This document shows, piece by piece, positions 61,480 to 64,000 of a stretch of DNA of 64,000 nucleotides (position 1 is its first letter; each line of letters begins with the position of its first letter). Origin of the DNA: Micropterus salmoides (Eukaryota; Chordata; Actinopteri; Centrarchiformes; Centrarchidae); assembly GCF_014851395.1 (NCBI RefSeq), contig NW_024041484.1, positions 626,499 to 690,498 of the forward strand, written 5' to 3'. The notes under the pieces are model-generated. The model was not told the origin of the DNA. It did not search any database and saw only the letters and a program-made list of their open reading frames with translations. The translations under genes and the position numbers were made by a program.

Positions 61480-62957
61480 TTTATGACTGCCCCTTCAGAT
61501 CGTGTCCAAATTTCAAATACACTACTGTATGTTTTTGTTGTTCACTGAAGACATTTGGGTATGAGACCAGAGTTCAGAATTTCAGCTATCATTTCCTGGT
61601 ATTCACATCTACATGTGTTAAACAACTCAGGACATTACGTTACGACAATACGTTTGTATTAGACCACAGCATTCTTAGGTGAACAAAACTATTAGAACAA
61701 ATAATCTTAAAGTAAATAACATAATAATTAATAATAATAATAATAATAACATTAATATTTGGTGGCATAACCCTTGCTTGCAATAACTGCCTCAAGCCTG
61801 CGACCCATCGACATCACCAAACTGTTGCATTCTTCATTTGTGATGCTATTCCAGGCTTTTACCGCAGCTTCTTTCAGTTCTTGTTTGTTTCGGTGTGTTT
61901 CTCCCTTCAGTCTCCTCTTAAGGAGGTGAAATGCAGCTCTGTTGGGTTAAGGTCAGCTGACTGACTAGGCCAGGCAAAAACCTTCTACTTTTTCCCCTGA
62001 TGAAGTCCTTTGTTTTGTTGGCAGTGTGCTTTGGGTCATTGTCCTGCTGCATGATAAACTTCCTCCCCATTAGTTTCAATGCATTTCTCCGTAAATTGGC
62101 AGACAAAAAGTTTCTGTCCACTTCTGAATTCATTCTGCTGCTACCATCATCAGTTGCATCATCAATAAATATTAATGAGCCTGTTCCAGAAGCAGCCATG
62201 CACGCCCAAGCCATGACATTACCTCCACCATGCTTCACAGATGAGCTTGGATGCTTCGGATCAGAAGCAGTTCCTTTCTTTCTCCACACTTTGGCCTTTC
62301 CATCACTTTGCTAGAGATTAATCTTGGTCTCATCAGTCCATAAGATTGTGTTCCATAACTTTTGCAGCTCATCTCTGTACTTCTTTGCAAATTTCAATCT
62401 GGCCTTCCGTTTCTTCCTGCTGATGAGTGGTTTGCATCTTGTGGTGTGGCCTCTATATTTCTGCTCTCTGAGTCTTCTTCCAACAGTGGATTGTGATACC
62501 TTCATCCTGCACTGTGGAGGTCGTTGCTGATGTCACTTACTGATGTTTTAGGGTTTTCTTCACAGCTCTCACCATATTTCTGTCATCAACTACTGTTGTT
62601 GTCCTTGGCCGACCTGTTTGACGTCTGTTGCTCAGTACACCAGTAGTTTCTTTCTTTTTCAGGACATTCCAAATTGTTGTGCTTGCTCTGCCCAATGTTT
62701 GTCTAATGGCTCTGCTCGATTTTCCTCCTTTTCTCAGCTTGACAATCGCGTGCTTTTCTCACACAGACAGCTCTCTGGTCTTCATGTTGGTTTATCCTCT
62801 TTAACAGGAAATGCTGTCTTTGTAGGTTTGAACCAAGGATGAAAACTTAGACTAGTCACGCAGAGCTATTTAATGTTTGATCAACCTAAAAGGCAACACC
62901 TGGGCAACAAGAAACATCTGGCAGTCACATGTTCCAATAGTTTTGGAGGGGACTGTA
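61480..62957 (-). mobile_element. Tc1-like element, decayed, with one clear terminus
   Basis: The right terminus GTTCCAATAGTTTTGGAGGG then GACTGTA ends at 62957, the same family as the end at 23872. The left side keeps subterminal sequence (GTTGTTCACTGAAG, TATTCACATCTACATGTG, 61540-61625) but not a recognisable terminal repeat. The transposase lies on the minus strand. Confidence 0.85.
61752..62785 (-). pseudogene. Tc1-like transposase, full length but broken
   Basis: It starts MKTRELSV at 62785 and meets a stop at codon 9. Later segments include VSQSTVGRRLREQKYRGHTT, KARLKFAKKYRDELQKLW and LWTDETKINL with the first catalytic aspartate (62370-62311). In another frame follow VKHGGGNVMAWACMAASGTG and IMQQDNDPKHTANKTKDFI with the second aspartate. 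The end is GYATKY and a stop at 61752. Its 1034 bp is not a multiple of three, confirming frameshifts. Confidence 0.87.
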
Positions 62958-63424
62958 TCTGTGCAACGTCAAGCAGTAGCACACCAAATGCTGTTTGTAA
63001 AGCCATGAACACTGTGATGCTTTGTGCTTTGGGTCTCCCTCCCTGCATGACAACACATTGGTGTATTACACATGGAAGTCTTAGCAGAAAAAAGTAGAAT
63101 TGACAAAACTGTTTTCTATAACAACTCAGTCCACCCATCTGCTGGTGCTCTTTGCATTACTGCAGCCAAACTGGAACCTGGACTGTGCCATTACGCGTCC
63201 TGGTGTTTTTGCCCCTTTTCTGTCTCTCTGTTACTTTATTTAAAAAATATTCATGACTTCACAATTTTTCAGCATGCAGTAACATATTATCTTATAGTGG
63301 ATGAATGATCACAGCAACAAACTGAGCTGTCAACATTTCTCAGAAGAGCTGATGAATGATGCATTTCAGCAGCTACAGCCACGTAGCCTATGTTCTATAA
63401 TGCACTGCACAGAGACGCAGAGGG
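62958..63424. other. kiss2 upstream flank, no repeat recognised
   Basis: Unique-looking sequence between the Tc1 terminus and the kiss2 core promoter. It probably holds proximal regulatory DNA, but no specific binding site is claimed. Confidence 0.45.
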
Positions 63425-63500
63425 CTGTGATTGGCTGTGAGCTGCAGGAGCATGAGGTCTGGAAATATAAAATCGGTCTGTTAGGAGTGAGCATGTTAGT
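63425..63500 (+). promoter_or_regulatory. Probable kiss2 core promoter
   Basis: A TATAAAA box is at 63466-63472, about 110 bp upstream of the kiss2 ATG. An inverted CCAAT box (ATTGG, 63430-63434) lies about 33 bp further upstream. This spacing implies a start site near 63497 and a 5' UTR of about 85 nt if no upstream intron exists. This is inferred from motifs only. Confidence 0.55.
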
Positions 63501-63580
63501 ACCTGCTGAGTAGGGGAACATCAACACTTTAATCTGCACTGTTTGGACACAGAAAGAGGATTTGTTTCGTCTGTCCAAAC

Positions 63581-63689
63581 ATGAGACTCACCACTCTAGT
63601 TGTGGTGTGCGGGCTGATTGTTGGTCACGGAGGGAGTGTAGAAGCAGCTTTACCGGAATTTGACACTGCACAGAGGACACATGCAACAG
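63581..63689 (+). CDS. kiss2: kiss2 coding exon 1
   Basis: It encodes the signal peptide and the start of the propeptide, ending THAT plus one base. The donor is CAACAG|gtgagc. The first ATG after the TATA element is used, and it lies immediately before the hydrophobic leader. Confidence 0.96.
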
Positions 63690-64000
63690 GTGAGCAACCT
63701 TAATGAGATTCCTTATAACAAAGAAGTGCAACTAAAATCTAAAACTGATGATTTTTATTTTATAATATTTTCTGCTGTTTTCCTCAGGATCAGTCCTCTC
63801 CACACTCAGGAGAAGAACTGCAGAAGAGTTTTTGACTGAGGATCCAAACCTGTGCTTCTCCCTGAGAGAGAATGAAGACCAGCGGCAGCTTCTATGCAAT
63901 GACCGCAGGAGCAAATTCAACTTCAACCCGTTCGGCCTTCGCTTTGGGAAACGCTACAACGGCTACATTTATAGAAGAGCCATTAAAAGAGCCAGGACAA
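63581..64000 (+). CDS. kiss2: Kisspeptin 2 prepropeptide (partial at right edge)
   Basis: Kisspeptins are secreted RF-amide neuropeptides acting on the kisspeptin receptor in the brain-pituitary-gonad axis. Exons are 63581-63689 and 63788-64000 (still open at the edge), joined in phase 1 across a 98-bp GT-AG intron, giving 107 residues here. Residues 1 to about 22 form a signal peptide with a hydrophobic TLVVVCGLIVG core. Cysteines are at 59 and 73. The core decapeptide FNFNPFGLRF is at 80-89, followed by GKR (90-92), which supplies the amidation glycine and a dibasic cleavage site. The RR at 76-77 would release the 12-residue form SKFNFNPFGLRF. The C-terminal tail begins YNGYIYRRAIKRART; its end and stop lie off the window. 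The peptide, rather than the YNWNSFGLRY-type kiss1 core, fixes the paralogue. Confidence 0.97.
63788..64000 (+). CDS. kiss2: kiss2 coding exon 2 (runs off window)
   Basis: The acceptor is ttttcctcag|GATCAG. The exon carries GSVLSTLRRRTAEEFLTEDP, two cysteines, the decapeptide with its GKR processing site, and the start of the C-terminal tail. No stop codon is reached before 64000. Confidence 0.96.

Noticed and set aside
48119..63424. A spexin or golt1b gene between gys2 and kiss2
   Set aside because: No NWTPQAMLYLKG-type peptide or other known neighbour was seen; all long frames are repeat-derived.

Overview
The window is genomic DNA from a bony fish, most likely a percomorph. Two host genes are recognisable, both incomplete at a window edge. 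On the minus strand, eight exons of liver-type glycogen synthase (gys2) run from a start codon at 48118 down to exon 8 at 2389; the rest of the gene lies beyond the left edge. On the plus strand, kiss2 (kisspeptin 2) starts at 63581 and runs off the right edge, with the core peptide FNFNPFGLRF followed by GKR. The two genes are divergent (head to head), about 15.5 kb apart. The gys2/kiss2 linkage fits the known fish kiss2 neighbourhood and supports both identifications.

Nearly all other sequence is transposable-element debris, either in gys2 introns (4.9, 7.2, 0.1, 20.5, 11.6, 0.09 and 0.2 kb) or between the genes. Intron 5 (3.0-14.6 kb) holds an RTE-clade LINE, a frameshifted SGNH-hydrolase-like ORF, a Penelope-like 3' end, three ~190-bp tandem repeats, an LTR-like block and a tRNA-derived SINE. 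Intron 4 (14.7-35.2 kb) holds a LINE split by a complete 4-kb hAT-like transposon, a Tc1 end with a hairpin, a 909-bp hAT-type non-autonomous element with perfect target duplications, a Penelope-like element with RT and GIY-YIG regions, and a long L2/CR1-type LINE. Intron 2 (35.7-42.9 kb) holds an I-clade LINE with zinc knuckles and RNase H, another CR1-like LINE and a Tc1 transposase fragment. Intron 1 (43.1-48.0 kb) holds a further LINE and two teleost interspersed repeats. A long-arm fold-back element (630-2300) lies just downstream of exon 8.

The gys2-kiss2 intergenic region (48.1-63.4 kb) contains LINE fragments in both orientations, a large ATC-type satellite with a 51-bp higher-order unit, a 253-bp tandem duplication, a hAT-type MITE nested in a LINE tail and a decayed Tc1 element. 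kiss2 has a plausible TATA/CCAAT promoter just upstream.

None of the transposon reading frames looks intact. I see no rRNA, genuine tRNA, CRISPR or operon structure. The most informative content is nested-transposon archaeology with readable target-site duplications. I did not find a convincing undescribed biological system. Family names for repeats rest on recognised protein and terminal motifs, not on a database search.
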